From: Sphingobacteriaceae bacterium | GTDB taxonomy: Bacteria > Bacteroidota > Bacteroidia > UBA7662 | NCBI GenBank assembly: GCA_030682795.1 | Contig: JAUXNJ010000042.1 | Location: 1 to 64,000, forward strand | Direction: 5' to 3' | DNA: 64,000 bases | In this document: positions 1 to 8,392 of the stretch, in pieces | Position numbering within the stretch: the first letter of the stretch is position 1 | Layout of the letters: the number at the start of each line of letters is the position of its first letter | Translations under genes and position numbers: made by a program | Notes under the pieces: model-generated | Told to the model about the DNA's origin: nothing | The model's database searches: none | Seen by the model: the letters and a program-made list of their open reading frames with translations, nothing else

Positions 1-125
1 TTAGGTGCAGTTAGGGACGGGGTACAAAGATGTAGCCTTTCCTCTGCAAAGGCTAAGCTCGGAGGCCCTTCGCTGCGCTCAGGGCTGGCACAGACGGCTG
101 TTTCACAGCCGCGTTCAAACGAAAA
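1..125 (+). repeat. Intergenic hairpin repeat, copy 1 (left end cut by window)
   Basis: First of nine copies in this window of a roughly 165-225 base intergenic repeat. The conserved core is a gtgcag...tagcctttcc stretch, an aaggct/agctcggagg stretch, then a hairpin with arms CGGCTG (95-100) and CAGCCG (106-111) around TTTCA. Bases 126-373 hold no gene: a 'gagcgcgaagcag' module near 200 and another AACACAGAG terminus at 244-252 belong to the same repeat vocabulary. The open frame through 5-199 runs across the repeat and recurs with it in other copies, so it is not called as a gene. Confidence 0.75.
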
Positions 126-373
126 GACTGCTAAAAAAATCCCACTGGTCGGAGCGTATTTTTCTGCCGGTACCTGAGCAGTTTATTACCGGTCCTTGAG
201 CGCGAAGCAGTGGTTGCTGAGTTTATCGAAGCATCGAAGGGTTAACACAGAGGGTTTGGTTGTTCCATGCATTCTAGCATTGGACAAAAAAGATGAAGGG
301 TATTTAAAATTTTGCTTCAAAATCAGGCGGAGATGCGGTTTTGTGCTATATTGCCATTCCAAACACCTATGAC

Positions 374-3007
374 ATGAAAAAAATATTAATGCTATTGGCT
401 TTTTTACAGGCCTTTAACAGCTATGCACAGCGAACCGTATCGCTATCTGCGCAATTCCCCAAAACCTCCCTAGCCATTGCGAACGATTCGCTTGTTTATA
501 TAGGCTTCTTGGCGGGTAACGTCAAAGTTTTTAACGGGACGGCTGTGGTTGACCCAGTCTTCAATTTGCCAGCCAATATATCCATTAGGTCAATGGAATA
601 CCATCCCTCAGGTTCGTTGTGGATTGGCCTAACCACAGGCTTACTCCGTGTGGTTGATACCACAGTAACGCTCTTTAATATGGCACAAGGCCACTTGCCT
701 GGTGATACAGTTTTTGCCTTGGGTGTAACCGACAATGGCCATGTGCTTGTTGGTACCAATGCTGGATTGGTTGTTTATAATGGTACCACTTGGACCACCT
801 ACAATACCGCTAACAGCGTCCTTGTTTCCAACCGCATTACCAACATCAAAACCAGTCAAAACAGGGTTGGCTTGGTAGCCGGTGCAAGCGCCTACCTCTT
901 TACAGGTGGAATCATTACGGCATCTGCATTCAACGCAGGCACAGCAGTGGTGTCGATTATGCCGCAAAGCAATGGAGGGTCGTTACTCACAACCGATTCG
1001 GCGGCCTATTTTATTGGCGTTAGTGGAACGAATTTTTTACTACCCGAATTGCAGCGGGTAAACGACATGACCGCGGATAACGGTACAGACAAGGTTTTTA
1101 TGATGCAAGGGAGCCGCTTGTACCTGTTTAACAATCCCACGGTAGCATTCAAGAATGCGAGTGCTGCGCCACTGATGGCGAGCATCACCCACCCAGTATT
1201 CATCAAACAGTCGGCCACAGGCCAGTTTTTCATCTTGTCGAGAACGAGCCTGATCATCCTTAAGGATTTTAATTTTGTGGATGATTCGCCTAATTCGTTC
1301 AATCGCAGGAATTTAGATATTAATCAGGTCGATGCCCTGTATATGTCAACCGGGGATATGTTTTGGGACAGGGCAGGTACATCCAATGCCCGATACAATG
1401 TGCCCAAGGTTGCCAATACGGGCGCTGTGGCAAAACACACCCTATTTGCAGCTAGTCCGTGGATTGGTGGCATGAACAACGGTACGCTGTATCAGTCGGC
1501 ACAAACCTATCGACAGTCGAGTGTTGGCGGAGCTGCTTATCGACCAGGTCCTTTAGATGCCAATGGAGAGCGTTTAGAAACGGAAGGCACCTACGATCGT
1601 CTGTGGAAGATTAACAGGTTTGATATCGAGGCATTTAAGCAGGCCTGGCAAGCAGGTAATGTGCAAAATGGCAACTACCTTCCGCCAATCGATATGCGCG
1701 AATGGCCTGGCAACAGGCCCGGAGGCGGGGTATTGGCACCTTTCCATGATCAAAACACAGATGGTATTTACAATTACTTAGATGGTGATTATCCATTGAT
1801 TAAAGGTGATCAGGCCATTTGGGGGGTATTTAACGACCTAGCCCCGACCAGAACCATTGGTACACCTGCACTTGGCTTAGAGATACATGTAAGTGCATAT
1901 GCCTACGTTTGTAACCAGGCGAGTGGCCAGGATACCGTGTTAAACTACACCACTTTTCTGGATTATATTGTAAAGAATAAGTCTAACCGCAGCTACCAAG
2001 ACACCTACATAGCCTTTTGGGCCGATGGCGATCTTGGCAATTCTACCGACGATTTTACAGGTATGGACGTGGCTGGCAATGGTTTCTATTTTTACAATGG
2101 AGATAACGATGATGAAGGCATCTTAGGCTATGGCTTAAACCCGCCTGCACAAGGCATTTATCAGCTGAAGGGGCCTTTAGCACCTGCCAACGACGGTATC
2201 GACAATAACCGCAATGGGGTAGTAGATGAAGCGGGCGAGGACATTGCTTTCTCTAATTTTCTGTATTTCGACAATAATGGGCTACCCAATGGCAATCCAA
2301 CGGTGGGGGCTCATTTTTATAATTACTCACGCTCGTTGTGGAAGGACAATTCGCAGGTTGTTTTTGGTGGAACGGGATACCCTGGTTCAGCGGGAAGTAC
2401 CACGCAAGCTGCCAAATTTATGTTTCCAGCCAGTAGCGATTTGTTAGGTTGGGGACTGGGTGGTACCACGGCATCACCCGTAACGGTACCATTCGCTTGG
2501 GCAGAGACCTTGCCTGGCCCAGGAATTTCCCCCAATCAGCCAGCCGACCGCCGGGGTGTTGGTGCCATGGGGCCTTTTAACTTGGCCGCAGGTGCTGAGC
2601 AAAGCTTCACCATGGCGCTTATTTACAGCAGAGGCAACAACGGGCCCCAAAGTTCGGTAACCAGACTGCTGGCCCATGATGCGCCGCGCATCAAGCAGTG
2701 GTTCGCACAAGGCAATTTCCCAAGCTGTTTAGATTTGAGTACGGTAAATGTGCAGGAGCTAGGGGTTGAGGCAGCGCAGGTGCGCCTCTATCCAAACCCA
2801 GTTCAAAACGCGTTGATGGTAGAAATAGCAGAGGCAGCGCCTGTGCGACTGGAGCTGTACGATGTACAAGGCAGGTTGTTGCAGCAGCAATCTCTGGCAG
2901 GCAGCCAAACGCATGCCATGGATGTGCAGCAGTTGAGCCCTGGCATGTACTTGGTGCGCATACACCAAGGCAATAAAATCAAGCAGCATAAATTTATCAA
3001 GCAATAG
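374..3007 (+). CDS. Secreted T9SS type A sorting-domain protein with propeller-like N-terminal half
   Basis: Large exported protein of unknown role (877 residues). The start at 374 is chosen because it gives a normal signal peptide (MKKILMLLAFLQ, ending near SYAQ); the in-frame start at 341 would put eleven extra residues in front of it. The first 300 residues carry repeated segments of the kind 'SLWIGLTTGLLRV' and 'VLVGTNAGLVVYNG', which resemble the blades of the two-component-regulator propeller family. The C-terminus (VRLYPNPVQN..., SPGMYLVRIHQG..., KFIKQ) is a type A sorting domain, so the protein should cross the outer membrane by the type IX system and be anchored or released. The middle has Asp/Asn/Gly-rich loops (for example NDGIDNNRNGVVDEAGED) that may bind calcium. 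It is a single-gene unit followed by a terminator. Confidence 0.85.
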   Translation: MKKILMLLAFLQAFNSYAQRTVSLSAQFPKTSLAIANDSLVYIGFLAGNVKVFNGTAVVDPVFNLPANISIRSMEYHPSGSLWIGLTTGLLRVVDTTVTLFNMAQGHLPGDTVFALGVTDNGHVLVGTNAGLVVYNGTTWTTYNTANSVLVSNRITNIKTSQNRVGLVAGASAYLFTGGIITASAFNAGTAVVSIMPQSNGGSLLTTDSAAYFIGVSGTNFLLPELQRVNDMTADNGTDKVFMMQGSRLYLFNNPTVAFKNASAAPLMASITHPVFIKQSATGQFFILSRTSLIILKDFNFVDDSPNSFNRRNLDINQVDALYMSTGDMFWDRAGTSNARYNVPKVANTGAVAKHTLFAASPWIGGMNNGTLYQSAQTYRQSSVGGAAYRPGPLDANGERLETEGTYDRLWKINRFDIEAFKQAWQAGNVQNGNYLPPIDMREWPGNRPGGGVLAPFHDQNTDGIYNYLDGDYPLIKGDQAIWGVFNDLAPTRTIGTPALGLEIHVSAYAYVCNQASGQDTVLNYTTFLDYIVKNKSNRSYQDTYIAFWADGDLGNSTDDFTGMDVAGNGFYFYNGDNDDEGILGYGLNPPAQGIYQLKGPLAPANDGIDNNRNGVVDEAGEDIAFSNFLYFDNNGLPNGNPTVGAHFYNYSRSLWKDNSQVVFGGTGYPGSAGSTTQAAKFMFPASSDLLGWGLGGTTASPVTVPFAWAETLPGPGISPNQPADRRGVGAMGPFNLAAGAEQSFTMALIYSRGNNGPQSSVTRLLAHDAPRIKQWFAQGNFPSCLDLSTVNVQELGVEAAQVRLYPNPVQNALMVEIAEAAPVRLELYDVQGRLLQQQSLAGSQTHAMDVQQLSPGMYLVRIHQGNKIKQHKFIKQ

Positions 3008-3027
3008 CAGCTTCGGCAGCCAGGTTT

Positions 3028-3064
3028 AAACCACCCTTACTTCGGTTTGGGTGGTTTTTTGTTT
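3028..3064 (+). terminator. Rho-independent terminator
   Basis: The stem aaaccaccc (3028-3036) pairs with gggtggttt (3049-3057) around a 12-base loop and is followed by a T run. It lies 21 bases after the stop of the T9SS protein. Confidence 0.8.
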
Positions 3065-3280
3065 TTGAAGGGATGAGTTTGGCTTGAGCGGAGGTGAGTT
3101 TTGGATTGTTTTTGGTGCTTGATTAATTTACCACCAGTCCCTGAGCAATTTTACTACCACCGGTGCCTGAGTGTTTGTGTAGCGCAGTGGAACGGACAGT
3201 CGAAGGCGGTCCCTGAGCGCGAAGCAGTCGAAGGGAGAGGTTTCCAATATCATAAAGAGTCCTTTCAGCGCCTCTTTTTT

Positions 3281-3463
3281 TAACACAGAGGTTTTGGTTG
3301 GCCGGTTCATTTTTTCGGGAAAATTGAGAGCTACTGGTTCGCAGGAGTGCGTTTGGGTGCAGGCAGGAGCGGAGTGTGGAGATGTAGCCTTTCCTGTGCA
3401 TAGGCTGGGCTCGGAGGAACACAGACGGCTGTTTCACAGCCGCGGTAAATCGAAAAGACTGCT
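3281..3463 (+). repeat. Intergenic hairpin repeat, copy 2
   Basis: Begins with taacacagagg, ends after the hairpin CGGCTG (3426-3431) / CAGCCG (3437-3442) and the shared tail aaaagactgct. The gap 3065-3838 holds no gene: besides this copy and the next it carries 'ccctgagc...gaagcagtcgaaggg' modules (3201-3235) that recur near other copies. Confidence 0.75.
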
Positions 3464-3498
3464 GGTAATTTCCCTTGTTACAGAAGCAGGTTTTTTTT

Positions 3499-3725
3499 AT
3501 CACAGAGGTTTTGGTTGGCTGGTTCATCTTTGAGGAAAAATTGAAAGAGGCTGGTTCGCGGGAGTGCGTTTGGGTGCCCTTCGACAGGGCTCAGGGACCA
3601 CAGTTAGGGGCGGTGTACATAGAGGTGGCCTTTCCTCTGCAAAGGCTAAGCTCGGAGGCCCTTCGCTGCGCTCAGGGCTGCCACAGACGGCTGTTTCACA
3701 GCCGCGTTCAATCGAAAAGACTGCT
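3499..3725 (+). repeat. Intergenic hairpin repeat, copy 3
   Basis: Direct neighbour of copy 2 in the same orientation. It shares the atcacagaggttttggttgg start, the ggagtgcgtttgggtg middle, the aaggctaagctcggagg core and the hairpin CGGCTG (3688-3693) / CAGCCG (3699-3704). It contains an insert 'cccttcgacagggctcaggg', which pairs with itself and appears in other copies in altered form. Confidence 0.75.
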
Positions 3726-3775
3726 AGCGATTAACCTATTCAAGAAGACATGCGGCAGTCAATTTTAGGCATCAT

Positions 3776-3853
3776 CATTAAATCAGAAATCCGAAATCTG
3801 AGGTCTGAAATCATAAATCCGAAATCCGAAATCCGAGATCACAAATCTGAAAT
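3776..3853. repeat. Short degenerate tandem repeat (aaatccgaaatc type)
   Basis: About seven imperfect units of the pattern gaaatc/cgaaatc run from 3776 to 3853. The array overlaps the stop codon of the GH92 gene on the minus strand (TGA at 3841-3839), so the last codons of that gene are formed by, or abut, the array. Confidence 0.6.
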
Positions 3854-6802
3854 CACCACTTCATCTACAAAAATATAGGCCTGTTCGCCTTCGCTCACAT
3901 GCCCGGCGGGCAAGGGACCATAGTTTTCGGCCACCACCTTGATGTAGCGCAGCTTCCGCTTTTTCTTCAGCCGCAATACCATTTGCTGCGTTTGCACTTG
4001 GTAGTCGCTGGCGGGTATTTGGTTGTTCACTTCCCCCAATAACGCATAGCTTTTGCCATCTACCGAGCCGTAAAACTGCAACTTCTTAGGAAAAACAATC
4101 CAGGCCCGGGTATCCTGCAAAAAGCCGGCGCTCAGCTGCCGCACCCGCTGCACCTGGCCCAGGTCAATTACCGCTACTGCATCGGTGCCCCAGTAGCCCT
4201 GCCAGTCGCCTTTGCGCCAATTGGTGGTGCCTCGGATGCCGTCGATCAGGCTGCTCGGCCCGTTGGCGCCGTACTGCGGATGGGTGGCGGTGAGTTGCTG
4301 CACCTCCCAGGGCGGCAGGCGGTAGTAGTGGGCGGTTACCATAGGACTCCCCGCTCCGGTAGCAGCCTGGTAGGCCATTACCTGCAGCTGGGTGTTTTGC
4401 CGAATTGTAAAAGCAGCCGTATAGCGCTGCGATTGCACCGTGGGCGCGCTGCCGTTGGTGGTGTAATAAAGCTCGGCTTGGGGATGGGGGTGACTGATGG
4501 CTACGCACAGACTGTCGCGGAACACCTGACTGGCGGCGCTGATCAGAGGCACCGGCTGGTAGTCGCCAGCCGCCGAAAGCGCGGCACTGCCCGGCGCAAG
4601 CGCAGGCAAACACTGGGCCGCATCGCTGCTGAGCTCAAAATCGAGCTGCAGTCCGCCCATGATATCGTAATAATGCAAGGCCTCCAGCTGGCTTTGCACC
4701 TGCCCATTTTTGCGAAAGCTTTTGGGGTAGATGGCCCCGGGAGCCGTGCGCTGACTGCGGAGCCGGAGGCGTTCGCCATTCTCAAACAACACCGTGGCCG
4801 AATCGAAATGCGGGGCAAAAAGGTTGAAATACGGCTGACCCGGAGTAACCTGGTACAGCCCCAAACTCGCCAGCACATACCAGGCGCTCATCTGCCCGGC
4901 ATCTTCATTGCCAATGAGCCCATCGGGCGCGGTGGTGTAGAAGTGCGTGAGCAGCGTATCAACCAGCCGCTGGGTTTTGTGCGGCGCCCCCACGTATTGG
5001 TAGAGGAAGGCCATGTGGTGCGAGGGCTCGTTGCCGTGGGCGTACTGACCAATGAGCCCGGTAATGTCGGCCTGCTCGCGCCCCGTGGTGCGCGAATCGG
5101 CGCTGAACAAAGCATCGAGCTTGGCCTCAAAAGCCGCTGCCCCGCCATGGGCCTGCATCAGCCCGTACACATCTTGCGGCACAAAAAACGAATACTGCCA
5201 GGAGTTGCCCTCGGTAAAGTGGTTATTCACCTCGCTCGGGTCGAAAGGGGCTAGCCAGCCGCCGTTTTTCTTCGGCCGCATGAAGCCGGTGCCGGGGTCG
5301 AATAGGTTTTTCCAGTACTGCGACCGCTGCATATAACGTTTATGGGTGTCTTGCTCGCCCAACAAAGCCGCCAGCTGGGCAATGCACCAGTCGTCGTAGG
5401 CATATTCGAGCTGTTTCGACACGCTTTCGTGCTCGTCATCCACCGTAATTTGGTGGTTTTGCTGGTAGGCAGCCAGCCCTAAGTGCTGCAGCTCGGCGCT
5501 GTGCCGCATGGCTTCGAGCGCCAGCTGTATGTTGTAATCGTAAATGCCCTTCACCGCAGCATCGGCGATCACGCTTACGCTGTGGTAGCCAATCATGCAG
5601 TCGGTTTCGTTGGCGGCCAGCTCCCATACGGGCAATCTGCCGCCCTGGCGGTACATGTTCAAGAAGGTGCGGATAAAATCGCGGGTCCGCTGCCGGTCAA
5701 TAAGCGTAAAAAGCGGATGCGCGGCCCGAAAGGTGTCCCACAGCGAAAAAACGCTGTAGTGCAGGTAATTGCTGGCGGTATGCAGCTGCTGGTCGATGCC
5801 CCGGTAGGTGCCATCCACATCGCTGGCCAGGTTGGGATGCATCATCACATGGTAGAGGGCGGTGTAAAACTTCACCAGCTTGCTGGTATCGGCATCCTGC
5901 ACGCTGATTTTGCCCAGTTCCTGCGCCCAAAGGGCCTCGGCTTGCTGGCGGATGGCTTCAAAATCCCAATGGGGAATTTCCTGCTGCAGATTGCGCTGCG
6001 CCCCGGCGGCATGGGTATGCGCATAGCCGGTTTTAATAAGCAGGGGCTTGCCGCTCGGCAGGACAAACTGCAGGATGGCCGTGCTGCCGTTGGCGTTTTT
6101 TTGCAGGCGAAAGGGGGCCGAAAAGCGCACATAGGCGTAGGCGTGCTGCTCGGTGGCCCAGGCGGTGCTGCGGCGGTAGAGGGCCAGGGTTTGGGGGTCG
6201 AGGCTGTCGATGCTGTGCGCCAGCAGCTGGTCGCGGTGGTTGAGGTCAATCACCACATATTGCCGCTGGTCGGGGAAGAGGATGCGCTGCATGCCGGCGC
6301 GGGGACTGGCGGTGAGCGCTACTTCGATGTTGTTGGCCAGCTGCACGCGGTAGTAGCCCGGCGAGGCTTGTTCCTGGGCGTGGGCAAAGGCCGTGGCATA
6401 GTCGGCCGGCTGCCAGGCCGCAGCATTTTGCACCGGCATAAAGTGCATATCGCCATAATCACTCACGCCCGTGCCGCTGAGGTGGGTGTGACTGAAGCCG
6501 TAAATCAGGCTGTCGCTGTAGTGGTAGCCGCTGCAGCCATCCCAGCTGCCGTCGATGCGGGTGTCGGGCCCCAGCTGCACCATGCCAAAAGGGGTGGTGG
6601 CGCCCGGAAAGGTGTGGCCGTGGCCGCCTGTGCCGATGAAGGGGTTTACGTAGCGCAGGGGGTTGGGGGTGGTGAGGTTTTGGGCCGAAATGGGGCTGCT
6701 GGGGAGAAGGAAGGTGAGCAGCAGGGCTGCGAACAGGCTTGGGAGCTGGTGCAGACTGCGGGTGGTATGCGGGTTTTTATGGTTGGTCTGCTTCATCGGC
6801 AA
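3839..6802 (-). CDS. GH92 family alpha-mannosidase with chitobiase-C-like and F5/8C domains, secreted
   Basis: Predicted exo-alpha-mannosidase acting in the periplasm or at the cell surface on mannose-containing N-glycans (987 residues). A signal peptide ends near PISAQ (about residue 41). The GH92 start signature NPFIGTGGHGHTFPGA follows, and the conserved GNEPSHHMAFLYQY (about 590) and GNEDAGQMSAWY (about 635) motifs lie in the catalytic barrel. After the usual GH92 length there is a chitobiase C-terminal-like segment (AELYYTTNGSAPT, about 770) and an F5/8-type discoidin-like carbohydrate-binding domain (AVIDLGQVQRVRQL to the end). Family members usually stop near 750 residues, so the two added domains are likely substrate-binding modules. 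It shares the window with beta-mannosidase, hexosaminidase and glycosylasparaginase genes. A degraded copy of its 5' end lies at 7979-8070. Confidence 0.9.
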   Translation of the reverse strand: MPMKQTNHKNPHTTRSLHQLPSLFAALLLTFLLPSSPISAQNLTTPNPLRYVNPFIGTGGHGHTFPGATTPFGMVQLGPDTRIDGSWDGCSGYHYSDSLIYGFSHTHLSGTGVSDYGDMHFMPVQNAAAWQPADYATAFAHAQEQASPGYYRVQLANNIEVALTASPRAGMQRILFPDQRQYVVIDLNHRDQLLAHSIDSLDPQTLALYRRSTAWATEQHAYAYVRFSAPFRLQKNANGSTAILQFVLPSGKPLLIKTGYAHTHAAGAQRNLQQEIPHWDFEAIRQQAEALWAQELGKISVQDADTSKLVKFYTALYHVMMHPNLASDVDGTYRGIDQQLHTASNYLHYSVFSLWDTFRAAHPLFTLIDRQRTRDFIRTFLNMYRQGGRLPVWELAANETDCMIGYHSVSVIADAAVKGIYDYNIQLALEAMRHSAELQHLGLAAYQQNHQITVDDEHESVSKQLEYAYDDWCIAQLAALLGEQDTHKRYMQRSQYWKNLFDPGTGFMRPKKNGGWLAPFDPSEVNNHFTEGNSWQYSFFVPQDVYGLMQAHGGAAAFEAKLDALFSADSRTTGREQADITGLIGQYAHGNEPSHHMAFLYQYVGAPHKTQRLVDTLLTHFYTTAPDGLIGNEDAGQMSAWYVLASLGLYQVTPGQPYFNLFAPHFDSATVLFENGERLRLRSQRTAPGAIYPKSFRKNGQVQSQLEALHYYDIMGGLQLDFELSSDAAQCLPALAPGSAALSAAGDYQPVPLISAASQVFRDSLCVAISHPHPQAELYYTTNGSAPTVQSQRYTAAFTIRQNTQLQVMAYQAATGAGSPMVTAHYYRLPPWEVQQLTATHPQYGANGPSSLIDGIRGTTNWRKGDWQGYWGTDAVAVIDLGQVQRVRQLSAGFLQDTRAWIVFPKKLQFYGSVDGKSYALLGEVNNQIPASDYQVQTQQMVLRLKKKRKLRYIKVVAENYGPLPAGHVSEGEQAYIFVDEVVISDL

Positions 6803-6953
6803 GCGTGCGGTTTTAGGGGATGGATGTGTGGGTAAAAATAGTAGAAATTTTGGGGGAGGGTGGCATAAAACGAATGCCTGCCTTCAATGGTGCCAGCTGA
6901 TGGGCGTTGGCAACAAACGCAATCATAAAACCAGTGTTTGGATTTTGGTTTGC

Positions 6954-6978
6954 AAATTAGGAATCTGATTCCTAATTT
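6954..6978. other. 25-base perfect palindrome
   Basis: AAATTAGGAATC and GATTCCTAATTT are perfect reverse complements separated by one T. It sits immediately before the remnant of a DUF4143-like coding sequence and about 150 bases upstream of the GH92 start on the other strand. It could be an operator, a recombination site or a small bidirectional hairpin; no second copy was seen in the window. Confidence 0.6.
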
Positions 6979-7107
6979 TTCAAGTCCTTGCAGGCGTTCA
7001 GCAAACTCCATCCGCAAGCCAAAACCTACCTCATTCACGGCGGTCGAATACATCAAACCCGCCAAGGCCACCAGGTGTTGGGGGTGGCGGACATCCAGGC
7101 GTGCTGA
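6979..7107 (+). pseudogene. Remnant: C-terminal tail of a DUF4143-type ATP-binding protein
   Basis: Reading from 6979, the frame gives FKSLQAFSKLHPQAKTYLIH and then GGRIHQTRQGHQVLGVADIQAC before the stop at 7105-7107. The pattern (K-L-AF-K-P-A-YLI-GG) resembles the last residues of the AAA_14/DUF4143 ATPases common in Bacteroidota. No ATPase body is present upstream, so this is a scrap. The assignment rests on memory of the family pattern only. Confidence 0.35.
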
Positions 7108-7915
7108 TGCGCCATTAAATCACGAGGCCTTGCTCAACATTTTTAAAATAGGCACCTCTGCCGCTGGCGCAAGACTGAAAATATGGATAGCCGAAAGCAA
7201 GTTGGATGGCAGCATGGTGCCTGGCGACATTCATTTTTCTGACGACCACGAACATTATTTGGTCAAGTTAAATCTGGACGACGAAGGCCCTTACAACAGT
7301 GAAATGATGGAGTATGCCTATTATTTAACGGCCCGGCATTGCGGCATCAGCATGATGGACTCGAAATTAATCGACCACAGGCATTTCGCCACCAAGCGGT
7401 TCGACCGCATGGCGGGCGAAAAAATCCACGTTTTAACGGCGAGCGGCATCACGGGTTGGGATTTTAAAGATCCCTCGAATGCTTCTTACGAGAACCTGTT
7501 TGAATTGGCGCTCTTCCTGAAACTACCCCACGCTCAAATCGAAGAACTCTTCAGAAGAATGGTTTTTAACCTGGTATTTGCCAATAACGACGACCACTTG
7601 AAAAATCACAGTTTCCTGTACGACCGGCACAACGACCGTTGGCAGCTTTCGCCTGCCTACGACCTCACCTATTCGCTCAATCCGCTCGTGAATTTCAAAA
7701 AAACATCCAGGGCATTGGCCATTAATCATAAACGGATCGACATTGGCCTAGCCGATGTGAAGCTCATTGCCCAAAAGTACACGGTTAGAAACTACCTCGG
7801 CATCATGGAGGAGGTTCAAAGCGGCATGGCCTTTTGGCAGCACTGCACAAAAGACTTAGGCGTACCCTTAAAAATCAGGGAGCGTATAGCCCGCGTTTTT
7901 GTGGTGCTAAAATAG
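7106..7915 (+). pseudogene. 5'-truncated HipA-like kinase/toxin
   Basis: The frame carries the C-terminal two thirds of a HipA family protein: the kinase entry segment LLNIFKIGTSAAGAR, the catalytic loop region FANNDDHLKNHSFLYD and the metal-binding segment LSPAYDLTYS. Intact HipA proteins have about 100 more N-terminal residues and are normally preceded by a small HTH gene (hipB); neither is present, and the sequence before residue GAR joins an unrelated ATPase scrap. An open frame continues upstream to 6938, but its first 50 residues (RNLIPNFSSPCRRS...) do not look like HipA. Probably non-functional, although a shorter product starting at an internal ATG cannot be excluded. Confidence 0.7.
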
Positions 7916-7978
7916 GCTGCAGCCTGCCATAAAAGTTGGGTTGTCGTTGGAAGGGTGCCTGTGCCCGCCTGTACTGTT

Positions 7979-8070
7979 AGAAGGGTTTGCGTAGCGCAGG
8001 GGCTTGGGGGGAGGTTTTGGAGGGAGGAATGTGTGGGAAAAAATAGCGGAAATTTTTGAGGGGCGGTTGG
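7979..8070 (-). pseudogene. Degenerate duplicate of the GH92 5' end and leader
   Basis: Read on the minus strand this stretch gives LRYANPF followed by a stop, matching LRYVNPFIGTGG at the start of the GH92 protein. The DNA matches 6610-6680 and 6820-6860 (shared blocks gtagcgcaggg, gaggttttgg, tgtgtggg and aaaatag-gaaattttt), with the signal-peptide part deleted. Thus the hipA debris is bracketed by two same-orientation copies of GH92 sequence. The rest of the gap 7916-8392 holds no gene. Confidence 0.6.
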
Positions 8071-8310
8071 GTAGAGGAAAAATGGGCTGTAGAAGCTGGA
8101 TGAGGATTTTGTTGGGGAGGATGGCTGAGATGTACTAGATATGCGAGGAAGTTTTTTTGTAACGGTTGTTGCTTTATGTTTTTGAGGTATTATATTGCAG
8201 TGACTAACAACCTATTTGAATGAATCTTTCCTTTCTTCTGCTGACTGATCAATATGATTTTAGAGCGCCTTTGCTTTTTTGGGAAAGGCAAGGGTTTAGG
8301 CTTCGGCATC

Positions 8311-8375
8311 GTGTTTAACTATTGGCGAGCGGCTTAGGATGATTTTTAGCGGCCAATAACAGAGTTATAGCGCAT
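8311..8375. other. Inverted repeat at left edge of the AT-rich island
   Basis: TATTGGC (8320-8326) pairs with GCCAATA (8352-8358), with partial extension (aact ... agtt) on the outside. It lies just in front of the Fic gene, where the base composition falls. It could be a leader hairpin or a recombination-site-like element; with one copy only, no identity is claimed. Confidence 0.35.
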
Positions 8376-8392
8376 TTTAAAATTGAACTAAC

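Noticed and set aside
5483-6835. Long plus-strand open frame opposite the GH92 gene (450 codons)
   Set aside because: It is antisense to a clear GH92 gene in GC-rich DNA; its translation is Gly/Val/Ala/His-rich with no domain, a typical shadow frame.
6793-7071. Minus-strand frame (92 codons) upstream of GH92 as a gene
   Set aside because: It runs across the palindrome and the antisense of the DUF4143-like scrap; no family pattern was seen.
8311-8375. Integron attC-like site at the island's left edge
   Set aside because: The arms pair, but no matching sites follow the Fic, nuclease or HEPN genes, so a cassette array is not supported.
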